From: an uncultured Collinsella sp.
GTDB taxonomy: Bacteria; Actinomycetota; Coriobacteriia; Coriobacteriales; Coriobacteriaceae
Direction: 5' to 3'
NCBI GenBank assembly: GCA_959026535.1
Contig: CAUFMB010000026.1
Location: 1-29,905 of the forward strand
DNA: 29,905 bases
Shown here piece after piece: positions 23,501 to 29,905 of this stretch. A program made the translations under genes and the position numbers. Every line of letters starts with the position of its first letter. Position 1 is the first letter of the stretch. The notes below the pieces were generated by a model that saw only the letters and a list, made by a program, of their open reading frames with translations, was not told where the DNA came from and did not search any database.

Positions 23501-25018
23501 ATGGCGCTCTATCTGGGTATTGATATTGGGACAAGCGCCTCTAAAGGCGTTTTAATCGATGATCGATGCAATATCGTTTGCCAAGCCTCTTGTGGACACG
23601 AGACGGACAACCCGTGTGATGGATGGTACCAGCATGATGCGGAGGCAGTTTGGTGGGGCGTTTTTTGCCGCTTGTCGCGCGAGCTGGTGATGCAATCGGG
23701 GGTTAACGCGGCGCAGATCGGATGCGTGGGCCTTTCCGCATTGGGTTGCGACTGTGTGCCGGTCGATACCGAGTGCAACGCGCTGGCACCCGCGATTTTG
23801 TGTGGAGTCGATGCACGTTCGAAGCCGCAGATTGACGAGCTTCTTTCCGAATATGGGTCAGACCGCGCACGCGAGCTTTTCGGGCACGATCCCTGTTCGT
23901 CAGATATTGCTCCCAAGATCTTGTGGTTTAAGGAGAATATGCCCGAGGTGCACGAACGTGCCGCGAAGTTCCTGACGGCGTCGTCGTTTCTATGCGCAAA
24001 GTTGACGGGGCGTTTTACGGTGGACCGTTATTTGGCGGAGGATTTTCTTCCCCTATATGACCGCTACACTTGGAAGGTTGATGCTCGGGAATGTGCTCGT
24101 TTCTGCCGGCCTGACCAGATGGCGGAGGTAATGTCGGCTACCGATATTGCCGGGGTGATTGCGCAGCGTGCGGCAGAGGCGACGGGGCTCGCGGCAGGGA
24201 CACCTGTCTTAGTGGGAACGGGCGACTCTGGTGCCGAGGCCATTTCGACGGGTGTATTCCGTCCCGGCGATATGATGGTTCAGTTGGGGAGTACGGCGTA
24301 TTTCATCTACCTAGCTGATCATATGATCGATGATGCCCGCCTGTGGCCAGGGACGTTTATCATTCCCGGAACTTACGGGATCTGCGCGGGGACCAATACG
24401 GCGGGTGCGCTCACATCGTGGCTGCGCCAAGAGCTGTATCGTGATGCCGTGGAGGCCGAGGACCACGGTGGCCCCGATGCATATTCGGTTATGGCGCATG
24501 ATGCCGCCGACGTGGCGCCGGGTGCCGATGGGCTCCTGTGTCTGCCGTACTTTGCGGGGGAGCGTACTCCGCTCAATGATCCCGCGGCGCGTGGCGTCTT
24601 CTTTGGCCTGACCGGAAGGCATACGCGAGCCCATATGGTTCGCGCCGCCTTGGAAGGCGTCGCGTATACTGTTGCATCCCATGTCGACATTATCGAGCGA
24701 GAGCATGGACTGCCAATTGGGCGCATTATGCTTGTCGGAGGCGGAACCAAGAATCCAGTTTGGATGCAGACTATCGCCGACGTATGCGGGCGCGAGGTCT
24801 CGGTTGCCAAGGTTACGGTGGGTGCATGCTTCGGTGATGCCATCATGGCAGCTCTCGCAGGTGGCGCCTACGCATCATGGGATGAACTCGCCCAAGTCCT
24901 TGGCGTTGCGCAAACAATCGAGCCCGATATGGCTGCCCACGAGTTATATGCGTCGCGTCGTCATATCTTTGACGAATTGTATGCACGCAACCGTGATCTC
25001 ATGCACGAATTGGTGTAA
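23501..25018 (+). CDS. FGGY-family carbohydrate kinase
   Basis: Cytosolic sugar kinase of 505 residues, of the xylulokinase/gluconokinase type. The N-terminal phosphate-binding motif is LGIDIGTSASKGVLID (5-20). VGTGDSGAEAISTGVF holds the catalytic base Asp242, and MVQLGSTAYF and MLVGGGTKNPVWMQTIADVCG are the adenosine-site segments. The length equals typical family members, about 500. The substrate cannot be assigned from these motifs; a free ketose or sugar alcohol is usual. As last gene of a fructosamine-type operon, it could phosphorylate a sugar or polyol freed by the BtpA-like or amidohydrolase-like proteins. A GGGGAG site precedes the ATG. A terminator follows at 25041. Confidence 0.88.
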   Translation: MALYLGIDIGTSASKGVLIDDRCNIVCQASCGHETDNPCDGWYQHDAEAVWWGVFCRLSRELVMQSGVNAAQIGCVGLSALGCDCVPVDTECNALAPAILCGVDARSKPQIDELLSEYGSDRARELFGHDPCSSDIAPKILWFKENMPEVHERAAKFLTASSFLCAKLTGRFTVDRYLAEDFLPLYDRYTWKVDARECARFCRPDQMAEVMSATDIAGVIAQRAAEATGLAAGTPVLVGTGDSGAEAISTGVFRPGDMMVQLGSTAYFIYLADHMIDDARLWPGTFIIPGTYGICAGTNTAGALTSWLRQELYRDAVEAEDHGGPDAYSVMAHDAADVAPGADGLLCLPYFAGERTPLNDPAARGVFFGLTGRHTRAHMVRAALEGVAYTVASHVDIIEREHGLPIGRIMLVGGGTKNPVWMQTIADVCGREVSVAKVTVGACFGDAIMAALAGGAYASWDELAQVLGVAQTIEPDMAAHELYASRRHIFDELYARNRDLMHELV

Positions 25019-25040
25019 AGCTGCCGAATTGTACTGCCTA

Positions 25041-25087
25041 CCAATAGGGACTGCGTTGTGCGATTCGCATGTCCCTTGGCATTTTTT
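25041..25087 (+). terminator. Terminator at the end of the ten-gene operon
   Basis: A hairpin of CCAATAGGGACTGCG against CGCATGTCCCTTGG, with small bulges, is followed by ATTTTTT. It lies 23 bases after the FGGY kinase and 12 bases before the end of the convergent TatD-family gene. Confidence 0.75.
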
Positions 25088-25098
25088 GCCCACAGGGG

Positions 25099-25881
25099 TT
25101 AGCGAAAGTCAAAAACAGAGTGCGCATTTGTTAAAACTGCCGACTCGATGCGCTTTGCGTCACAGTTTTTGAGTGAGGCAATGCGCATCGAGGTCCTTGT
25201 GAGCGATTTGATGAGCGACTGCGCGCTTGTTTCTGTGTTTGGTTCGGCCGGCGCATCGGTCTCGAGCAGTAGGCGGTCGAGTGGAATCTGTCGTGCGTAT
25301 TCGCGACCGCGCTTGGTCGCGAGCATGCGTTCGTTGACGGAAAAATAACAGCCCGCATTACGCGCGCGGACGAGTTCGTCCGAAGTACCGCTAAACCAGT
25401 GGAAGATGATAACGGGGGAGTCGGGGTTTGGGATGAGTAGTCCATGCGATTCGAGGACGTCCAGTACGGCTCCTGCCGAACGAACGGCGTGAATTGATAT
25501 CACGCGCCCGGTAAGAGGACGCTGCACGAGCACATCGCAGAGCCGGTCAAGTGCCTGTATTTGCAGCGACTCGCTTCCGGCAAAGCGCTCGGAAAAGTCG
25601 AGTCCGACTTCGCCGATGTGGCGCTCTTGGGCGGCAACTTCGCAAAGCAGATCGACTTCGGTAGAACCACAGCGGCCGTCGGCGAGCCACCAGGGGTGAA
25701 GCCCAATGCCGGCGATGATGCCTGGTTGGCGACGGGCACGCTCGTTTGCGGCCGAAAAGTCGCGTGGATCGACGCCGCAATCAAATAGACCCAAGCCCAG
25801 TGCCGTCGCCTCATCGGCAACGGCGTCCGGGTGAGCCATTAAATCAAGATGGCAGTGTGCATCAATTAACTGGGGCCCCAT
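25099..25881 (-). CDS. TatD-family metal-dependent hydrolase/DNase
   Basis: Cytosolic TIM-barrel metalloenzyme of 260 residues. The metal-binding motifs of TatD proteins are present in order: IDAHCHLD (His9, His11), HIGEVGLDFS, VISIHAVRS, IIFHWFSGT and LLLETDAPAEP. TatD enzymes act as 3'-5' exonucleases or DNases in repair and DNA degradation. The ATG at 25881 is chosen because family members begin close to the HxH motif; GGAG lies about nine bases before it. A GTG at 25896, overlapping the tcdA stop by one base in TAGTG, is a possible alternative start and would add five residues. It forms an operon with tcdA and has no part in the convergent sugar operon. Confidence 0.88.
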   Translation of the reverse strand: MGPQLIDAHCHLDLMAHPDAVADEATALGLGLFDCGVDPRDFSAANERARRQPGIIAGIGLHPWWLADGRCGSTEVDLLCEVAAQERHIGEVGLDFSERFAGSESLQIQALDRLCDVLVQRPLTGRVISIHAVRSAGAVLDVLESHGLLIPNPDSPVIIFHWFSGTSDELVRARNAGCYFSVNERMLATKRGREYARQIPLDRLLLETDAPAEPNTETSAQSLIKSLTRTSMRIASLKNCDAKRIESAVLTNAHSVFDFR

Positions 25882-25895
25882 CTCGGCGCGCTCCA

Positions 25896-26693
25896 CTAGT
25901 CTAGGCGCTGGCCATCGGCGCGCACGCGTTCGGTACCACGCCCACTGATCTGGCGGATAACCTCGCCGGCGATCATCTGGCCCATGATGGGCGGCATAAA
26001 GCTGGCGGTGCCCAACTCGGTACGCTCGTGGATATTGGACGGGTCGCGGGGTTGGGTCTTAACCGATTCCTCGCAGCTAAACAGCACGTGCAGGCTCTTG
26101 ATTCCGCGCTTCTTGCATTCTTTGCGCATGATGCGGCTCATGGGGTCACGTACCGTATCGAAGATGTCGGCAAAGCGGAGGCACTCGGGATGGAGCTTGT
26201 TGGCCCCGCCCATGGAGCTAACCAAACGGATGTCGTGGTCCTGAGCATATTTGGCAATGGTGAGCTTGGCCGAGATGGTGTCGATGGCGTCGACGACGTA
26301 GTCGAGCTTGCCGTCCGTCTGCTCCAAAACGCTCGCAAAGAACTCGTCGATGTTATCGCTCAACAGGTATTCAGTTCGCTTGATGACGGTGGCGGCAGGA
26401 TTGATATCGTGGATCATGGCCTCCATCACGTCAACCTTGCGCTTGCCGACGGTGCTGTGAAAGGCGATGGCCTGGCGATTGATATTGCTGGGCGCGATGA
26501 TGTCCTTATCCAGAATGACGAAATGTCCGATGCCGCCGCGGGCGAGTGCCTCGCAGCAGTTGGAGCCCACGCCTCCGCAGCCGAGCACCAGTACCGTAGC
26601 ATCGGCGAGCTTGTCGAGTGCCTCGCGGCCCATGATGATTTCGAGCTTGGTGTCGCGTGTCTCGATGGGAGTTGCGGCGGTGGTTTCGGTCAT
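25896..26693 (-). CDS. tcdA: tRNA threonylcarbamoyladenosine dehydratase
   Basis: Cytosolic E1-like enzyme of 265 residues that uses ATP to dehydrate t6A37 of ANN-decoding tRNAs to its cyclic form. The nucleotide-binding loop is VLGCGGVGSNCCEALARGG (36-54). ILDKDIIAPSNINRQ, DYVVDAIDTISAK and SSMGGANKLHP follow as in TcdA (YgdL/CsdL); the E. coli protein is of similar length, 268. The end, with MPPIMGQMIAGEVIRQISG, is typical. Without context it might be mistaken for MoeB or ThiF, but no sulfur-carrier gene is adjacent and the PSNINRQ-containing segment fits TcdA. GGAGG lies seven bases before the ATG. A TATAAT motif 45 bases upstream is a candidate promoter. Confidence 0.9.
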   Translation of the reverse strand: MTETTAATPIETRDTKLEIIMGREALDKLADATVLVLGCGGVGSNCCEALARGGIGHFVILDKDIIAPSNINRQAIAFHSTVGKRKVDVMEAMIHDINPAATVIKRTEYLLSDNIDEFFASVLEQTDGKLDYVVDAIDTISAKLTIAKYAQDHDIRLVSSMGGANKLHPECLRFADIFDTVRDPMSRIMRKECKKRGIKSLHVLFSCEESVKTQPRDPSNIHERTELGTASFMPPIMGQMIAGEVIRQISGRGTERVRADGQRLD

Positions 26694-26737
26694 AAATATC
26701 CTCCGATGGGGAAGCAGGTCGTGTTTTAGCTATCGCC

Positions 26738-26743
26738 ATTATA
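26738..26743 (-). promoter_or_regulatory. Candidate -10 element of the tcdA operon
   Basis: TATAAT reads on the minus strand 45 bases upstream of tcdA. No good -35 hexamer stands at 16-18 bases, so the call rests on the perfect -10 and the divergent position relative to the sdpR promoter. Confidence 0.4.
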
Positions 26744-26800
26744 GGTAATCGCCCATAGGTTGCGATGGCGTTTGCTTTGATGTGGTTTGAAGCATTGCGA

Positions 26801-26838
26801 TTAGATAGTTAGACAAACATCTAAATATTGAGTATAGT
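26801..26838 (+). promoter_or_regulatory. sdpR-like promoter with overlapping operator
   Basis: TTAGAC (26809-26814) and TATAGT (26833-26838), 18 bases apart, form a plausible promoter. An inverted repeat TTAGAT (26801-26806) / ATCTAA (26819-26824) spans the -35 box. This is the arrangement expected for an autoregulating ArsR-type repressor, which the next gene encodes. Confidence 0.6.
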
Positions 26839-26872
26839 GTGCACGTCATGAGAGATGATGAGAGGAGGTCTT

Positions 26873-27151
26873 ATGCCGGGAGAGGGTTTTAAGGCGCTGG
26901 CCGATCCTACACGGCGTCACATTTTGGAACTGCTGCGCGAGGGCAATTGCACGGCCGGGGAGCTTGCCGAGCATTTTGACATCAGCAAGCCGTCGTTGAG
27001 CCATCACTTGGCGACGCTCAAAAACGCCGGGTTGGTGACCGACGAACGTCATGGCCAAAACATCGTTTACAGCTTAAACACCACCGTCATGCAGGACTTG
27101 ATCGGTTGGTTTATGGGCTTTACAAACACGGAAGGTGATAAGGATGAATAA
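26873..27151 (+). CDS. sdpR: ArsR/SdpR-family transcriptional repressor
   Basis: Winged-helix repressor of 92 residues. FKALADPTRRHILELLREG, AGELAEHFDISKPSLSHHLATLKNAGLV and RHGQNIVYSLN give the complete ArsR-type DNA-binding domain. There is no CxC-type metal site, and the pairing with an SdpI gene indicates the SdpR subgroup. In Bacillus subtilis SdpR represses sdpRI until SdpI captures it at the membrane in response to the SdpC toxin. The ATG at 26873 is chosen because GAGGAGG lies directly before it; the ATGs at 26855 and 26858 fall upstream of that site. The stop overlaps the start of the next gene by eight bases. Confidence 0.87.
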   Translation: MPGEGFKALADPTRRHILELLREGNCTAGELAEHFDISKPSLSHHLATLKNAGLVTDERHGQNIVYSLNTTVMQDLIGWFMGFTNTEGDKDE

Positions 27152-27848
27152 CGAAAACAAGGGCATTCACGCCACGGGGGTATCGTCGCGCGTGTGGGCC
27201 ATGCTTGTTGTGGTCTGCGCTATTAATGTTGTAGCGCACCTCATGGTGATGCCGAGCCTGCCTGCACAGATTCCCACGCACTGGGGCGCGAACGGCGCCG
27301 TCGACGGTTGGGGTCCTAGTTGGATGGCCTCCGCGCTCGGCGTGCTGCCTCTGGCGCTTCTCGCAATGTTCTGCATGGTGCCGCGCATCGACCCCAAAGG
27401 TGAGGCATATCGAACCTCGGGCAAGTTCTACCAGGGCTTCGTAATCGCCTTCACCTTGTTCATGTGCGCCATAAGCTGGCTGGGAGAGCTTACGGTCTGG
27501 GGCGTAGTGCCGGCGGTCGGTTCGGTTAACGTGCTGATTTCCGGTGTTGTCGGTTTGCTGTTCATCGGGTTAGGCAACTACTTGCCGCGTGTGAAGCAGA
27601 ACTATACGCTCGGTATCAAGACACCCTGGGCGCTTGCCGATCCCGAGAACTGGCGCCGTACGCAGCGTTTTGGCGGCGCCTGCATTATGGTGCTGGGTAT
27701 TGGCCTGATTGTGATGGGCATGGCAGGTAGCGTGCTTTCGAGTGAAGTCGTCGCCGCGGTGATTGCGGCTCTGGCGTTTGGTTCGGTTGGAGCCGTTTAC
27801 GTCTACTCGTATCTGTTGTGGCGCAAATCGCAGCGAGCCGCTCGTTAA
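27144..27848 (+). CDS. sdpI: SdpI-family membrane protein with DUF1648 domain
   Basis: Integral membrane protein of 234 residues with about six hydrophobic helices. The N-terminal half has the DUF1648 pattern MPSLPAQIPTHWGANGAVDGWG, and the second half has the SdpI hallmark NYTLGIKTPWALADPENWRRTQRFGG. Bacillus SdpI gives immunity to the SdpC cannibalism toxin and sequesters SdpR. Many bacteria without SdpC carry this pair, so its signal here is unknown, and no toxin gene is in the window. The ATG at 27144 is chosen with GGAAGG upstream; the GTG at 27135 would overlap that site. Translation is coupled to sdpR, and a hairpin terminator follows. Confidence 0.87.
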   Translation: MNNENKGIHATGVSSRVWAMLVVVCAINVVAHLMVMPSLPAQIPTHWGANGAVDGWGPSWMASALGVLPLALLAMFCMVPRIDPKGEAYRTSGKFYQGFVIAFTLFMCAISWLGELTVWGVVPAVGSVNVLISGVVGLLFIGLGNYLPRVKQNYTLGIKTPWALADPENWRRTQRFGGACIMVLGIGLIVMGMAGSVLSSEVVAAVIAALAFGSVGAVYVYSYLLWRKSQRAAR

Positions 27849-27914
27849 GGTTGCGGAAAACTAGCGTACGCAGTTCATGGTATGTTCCGGGGGACTTTTC
27901 CCAGGTAGTATTAG

Positions 27915-27941
27915 GGGGTGTGGGCAACCATGCCCCTTTTT
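27915..27941 (+). terminator. Terminator of the sdpR-sdpI pair
   Basis: A nine-pair stem, GGGGTGTGG with CCATGCCCC (two G-T pairs), has a GCAA tetraloop and TTTTT. It lies 67 bases after the sdpI stop and 92 before ettA; an attenuator role for ettA cannot be excluded. Confidence 0.7.
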
Positions 27942-28032
27942 CGTTACGTTTCAGAGCTGGTTCCCTCATTTCGTTTCCACTAAAGCGAATCAAGAATAGG
28001 GAAACAGCAGGTAGAAAGGATAGAACAGGCAA

Positions 28033-29712
28033 ATGGCAGAGTTTATCTACCAGATGTATCAGGCTCGCAAGGCCCATGGCGACAAGGTGATCCTTGACGA
28101 CGTGACCCTGAGCTTCTACCCCGGTGCCAAGATCGGCGTCGTGGGCCCCAACGGTATGGGCAAGTCGACCCTGCTCAAGATTATGGCCGGCATCGAGGAG
28201 GTCTCCAACGGCGATGCCAGGCTCACTCCCGGCTACACCGTGGGCATCCTGCAGCAGGAGCCGCCGCTCGACGATGACAAGACCGTCATCGAGAACGTGC
28301 GCATGGCGTTTGGCGACATGATTGCCAAGGTCGATCGCTTCAACAAGATCGGCGAGGAGATGTGCGACCCGGATTGCGACATGGACGCCCTCATGGCCGA
28401 GATGGGCAAGCTCCAGGACGAGATCGACGCCGCCGACGGCTGGGATATCGATTCCAAGCTCGGCCAGGCCATGGACGCCCTGCAGTTGCCCGATTCCGAC
28501 ATGCCGGTCAACGTGCTTTCCGGCGGCGAGCGCCGTCGCGTGGCCCTGTGCAAGCTGCTGCTCGAGGCTCCCGACCTGCTGCTGCTCGACGAGCCCACGA
28601 ACCACCTGGACGCCGAATCGATCCTGTGGCTCGAGCACTTCCTGCACAACTACCAGGGCGCGGTGCTTGCCGTCACGCACGATCGCTACTTCCTGGATAA
28701 CGTTGCCGAGTGGATCTGCGAGGTAGACCGCGGTCACCTTTATCCCTACAAGGGCAACTACTCCACGTATCTGGAGACCAAGGCCGCCCGTATCGAGGCG
28801 CAGGGCAACCGCGACGCCAAGCTCGCCAAGCGCATGGAGGCCGAGCTCGAGTGGGTACGCAGCTCGCCCAAGGCTCGCCAGGCCAAGAACAAGGCCCGTC
28901 TGGCTCGTTACGAGGAGATGGAGGCCGAGGCCCGCGCAAGCCAGAAGCTCGACTGGACCGACATCCGCATCCCCGTGGGCCCGCGTCTGGGCAACAAGGT
29001 GCTCGAGGCTCATCACCTGCACAAGGAGTTCGATGGCCGTGTGCTCATCGACGACCTATCGTTCACCCTGCCGCGCAACGGTATCGTGGGTGTCATCGGC
29101 CCCAACGGTGTGGGCAAAACCACGCTGTTCAAGACCATCGTGGGCCTGGAGCCGCTGACTTCGGGCGAGCTCGAGGTGGGCGAGACCGTCAAGATCTCCT
29201 ATGTCGATCAGAACCGTTCCGGCATCGACCCCGATAAGAACCTGTGGGAGGTCGTCTCGGATGGCCTGGACCACATGATGGTCGGTGAGACCGAGGTTCC
29301 GAGCCGTGCTTATGTGGCGAGCTTTGGCTTTAAAGGCCAGGACCAGCAGAAGCGCGCCGGCGTACTCTCCGGTGGCGAGCGCAACCGTCTGAACTTGGCG
29401 CTTACGCTCAAGCAGGGCGGCAACCTGCTGCTTCTCGACGAGCCCACGAATGACCTCGACGTCGAGACGCTGTCCTCGCTCGAAGCGGCGCTGCTCGAGT
29501 TCCCGGGCTGCTCGGTGGTCATTAGCCACGACCGTATGTTCCTGGACCGCGTCGCCACGCACATTCTAGCGTGGGAGGGCACCGACGAGAATCCGGGCAA
29601 CTGGTATTGGTTTGAGGGCAACTTCGAGGCCTATCAGGCCAACCGCATCGAGCGCCTTGGCGAGGACGCAGCCCAGCCGCATCGTATCCACCGTAAGCTG
29701 ACGCGCGACTAG
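28033..29712 (+). CDS. ettA: ABC-F protein EttA, energy-dependent translational throttle
   Basis: Cytosolic ribosome-associated ATPase of 559 residues with two ABC domains and no membrane part. Domain 1 has Walker A GPNGMGKST (38-46), signature LSGGERRRVAL and Walker B LLLLDEPTNHLD. The second domain has GPNGVGKTT near 356, LSGGERNRLNL and LLLLDEPTNDLD. A charged linker (about residues 245-305) joins them. The length equals E. coli EttA (555), and the start MAEFIYQMYQARKAHGDK is typical. EttA binds the ribosomal E site and controls entry into elongation according to ADP/ATP level. The ribosome site is a modest GAAAGGA further upstream than usual. Codon use is strongly biased, as for a highly expressed gene. 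Confidence 0.95.
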   Translation: MAEFIYQMYQARKAHGDKVILDDVTLSFYPGAKIGVVGPNGMGKSTLLKIMAGIEEVSNGDARLTPGYTVGILQQEPPLDDDKTVIENVRMAFGDMIAKVDRFNKIGEEMCDPDCDMDALMAEMGKLQDEIDAADGWDIDSKLGQAMDALQLPDSDMPVNVLSGGERRRVALCKLLLEAPDLLLLDEPTNHLDAESILWLEHFLHNYQGAVLAVTHDRYFLDNVAEWICEVDRGHLYPYKGNYSTYLETKAARIEAQGNRDAKLAKRMEAELEWVRSSPKARQAKNKARLARYEEMEAEARASQKLDWTDIRIPVGPRLGNKVLEAHHLHKEFDGRVLIDDLSFTLPRNGIVGVIGPNGVGKTTLFKTIVGLEPLTSGELEVGETVKISYVDQNRSGIDPDKNLWEVVSDGLDHMMVGETEVPSRAYVASFGFKGQDQQKRAGVLSGGERNRLNLALTLKQGGNLLLLDEPTNDLDVETLSSLEAALLEFPGCSVVISHDRMFLDRVATHILAWEGTDENPGNWYWFEGNFEAYQANRIERLGEDAAQPHRIHRKLTRD

Positions 29713-29713
29713 A

Positions 29714-29740
29714 TCGTTACGCGGTTTTCCAAACCGCGTA
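29714..29740. terminator. Hairpin after ettA
   Basis: Perfect 12-base arms GTTACGCGGTTT and AAACCGCGTAAC around a three-base loop start two bases after the ettA stop. No T run follows, so it is either an atypical terminator or an mRNA end-stabilising hairpin. Confidence 0.6.
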
Positions 29741-29755
29741 ACTGCTCGACGCTGC

Positions 29756-29855
29756 GCGGGTCGCAAGCAGCCCATCTTGCCGTTCAAGCCGTCGCTCGCG
29801 TACCGAAGTACGCGTCGCTCCTCTTTCACGGCAACCTGGGGCACTTGCGGCCCGC
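29756..29855. repeat. 100-base imperfect palindrome downstream of ettA
   Basis: The two halves are reverse complements in register around 29805/29806. The outer 28 bases match at 22 positions (29756-29783 against 29828-29855). The centre is perfect: CGCGTAC, loop CGAA, GTACGCG. The part between pairs poorly. It resembles a MITE-like or REP-like intergenic element, but no target duplication or second copy is visible in this window. Short Arg-rich frames across it look like by-products of the base composition. Confidence 0.6.
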
Positions 29856-29905
29856 TCGCTCATATGACCCAATCCGCTGTCAAGAGCCACAATGGCCCCG
29901 CCGAC

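Noticed and set aside
25896..26693. MoeB/ThiF sulfur-carrier adenylyltransferase
   Set aside because: No sulfur-carrier gene is adjacent and the length and inner motifs fit TcdA better.
27685..29022. A 445-codon open frame on the minus strand across sdpI and ettA
   Set aside because: It is antisense to two well-supported genes and runs through a terminator.
29566..29844. Arg-rich open frames across the palindrome after ettA
   Set aside because: They overlap ettA or the inverted repeat and have composition typical of repeat DNA.

Overview
The window looks like chromosome of a gut actinobacterium of the Coriobacteriia, most probably Collinsella or a close relative. This rests on high-GC coding sequence with strong GGAGG ribosome sites, a cell-wall-anchored surface protein, and a sugar- and amino-sugar-centred gene content. 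No 16S or marker gene is present, so the assignment is an inference.

Layout. (1) 95-2647: a sortase-anchored, propeller-like surface protein. (2) 4567-2644, minus: an SOS-type pair of a Y-family DNA polymerase and a YolD-like partner behind a LexA-like box. (3) 4792-5316: a shortened relative of iron-containing alcohol dehydrogenases, with copies of a CTGTCCCTTTTT repeat on both sides. (4) 5516-7210: pgi, with a strong terminator. (5) 10220-7352, minus: an accessory-looking operon of an unknown helical protein, a ClpP-like protease and a VirD4/TraG-like ATPase without membrane segments. An 869-base gene-free stretch follows. (6) 11090-13479: a DeoC-family aldolase and two HAD phosphatases. 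(7) 13630-25018: a GntR/UTRA regulator and a ten-gene catabolic operon. (8) 26693-25099, minus: tcdA and a TatD-family hydrolase. (9) 26873-27848: an SdpR/SdpI-like regulator and membrane-protein pair. (10) 28033-29712: ettA, followed by a 100-base palindromic element.

The most interesting system is region 7. It combines a UTRA-type regulator, a DcuC/YfcC-type transporter, a FrlC-like epimerase, a FrlB/FraB-like deglycase with the catalytic Glu and His in register, and two FrlD-like PfkB kinases. This is the toolkit for Amadori (fructosamine) compounds such as fructose-asparagine or fructoselysine. It is extended here by two amidohydrolase-fold proteins with altered metal-binding motifs, a YjbQ protein, a BtpA/SgcQ protein and an FGGY sugar kinase. 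The proposed logic is: import of a glycated amine, optional processing by the amidohydrolase-fold proteins and epimerase, phosphorylation by PfkB kinases, cleavage by the SIS deglycase to a hexose 6-phosphate, and a second branch through the FGGY kinase. The substrate and the role of the extra genes cannot be read from the sequence. The second most interesting system is the ClpP/VirD4-like operon in region 5.
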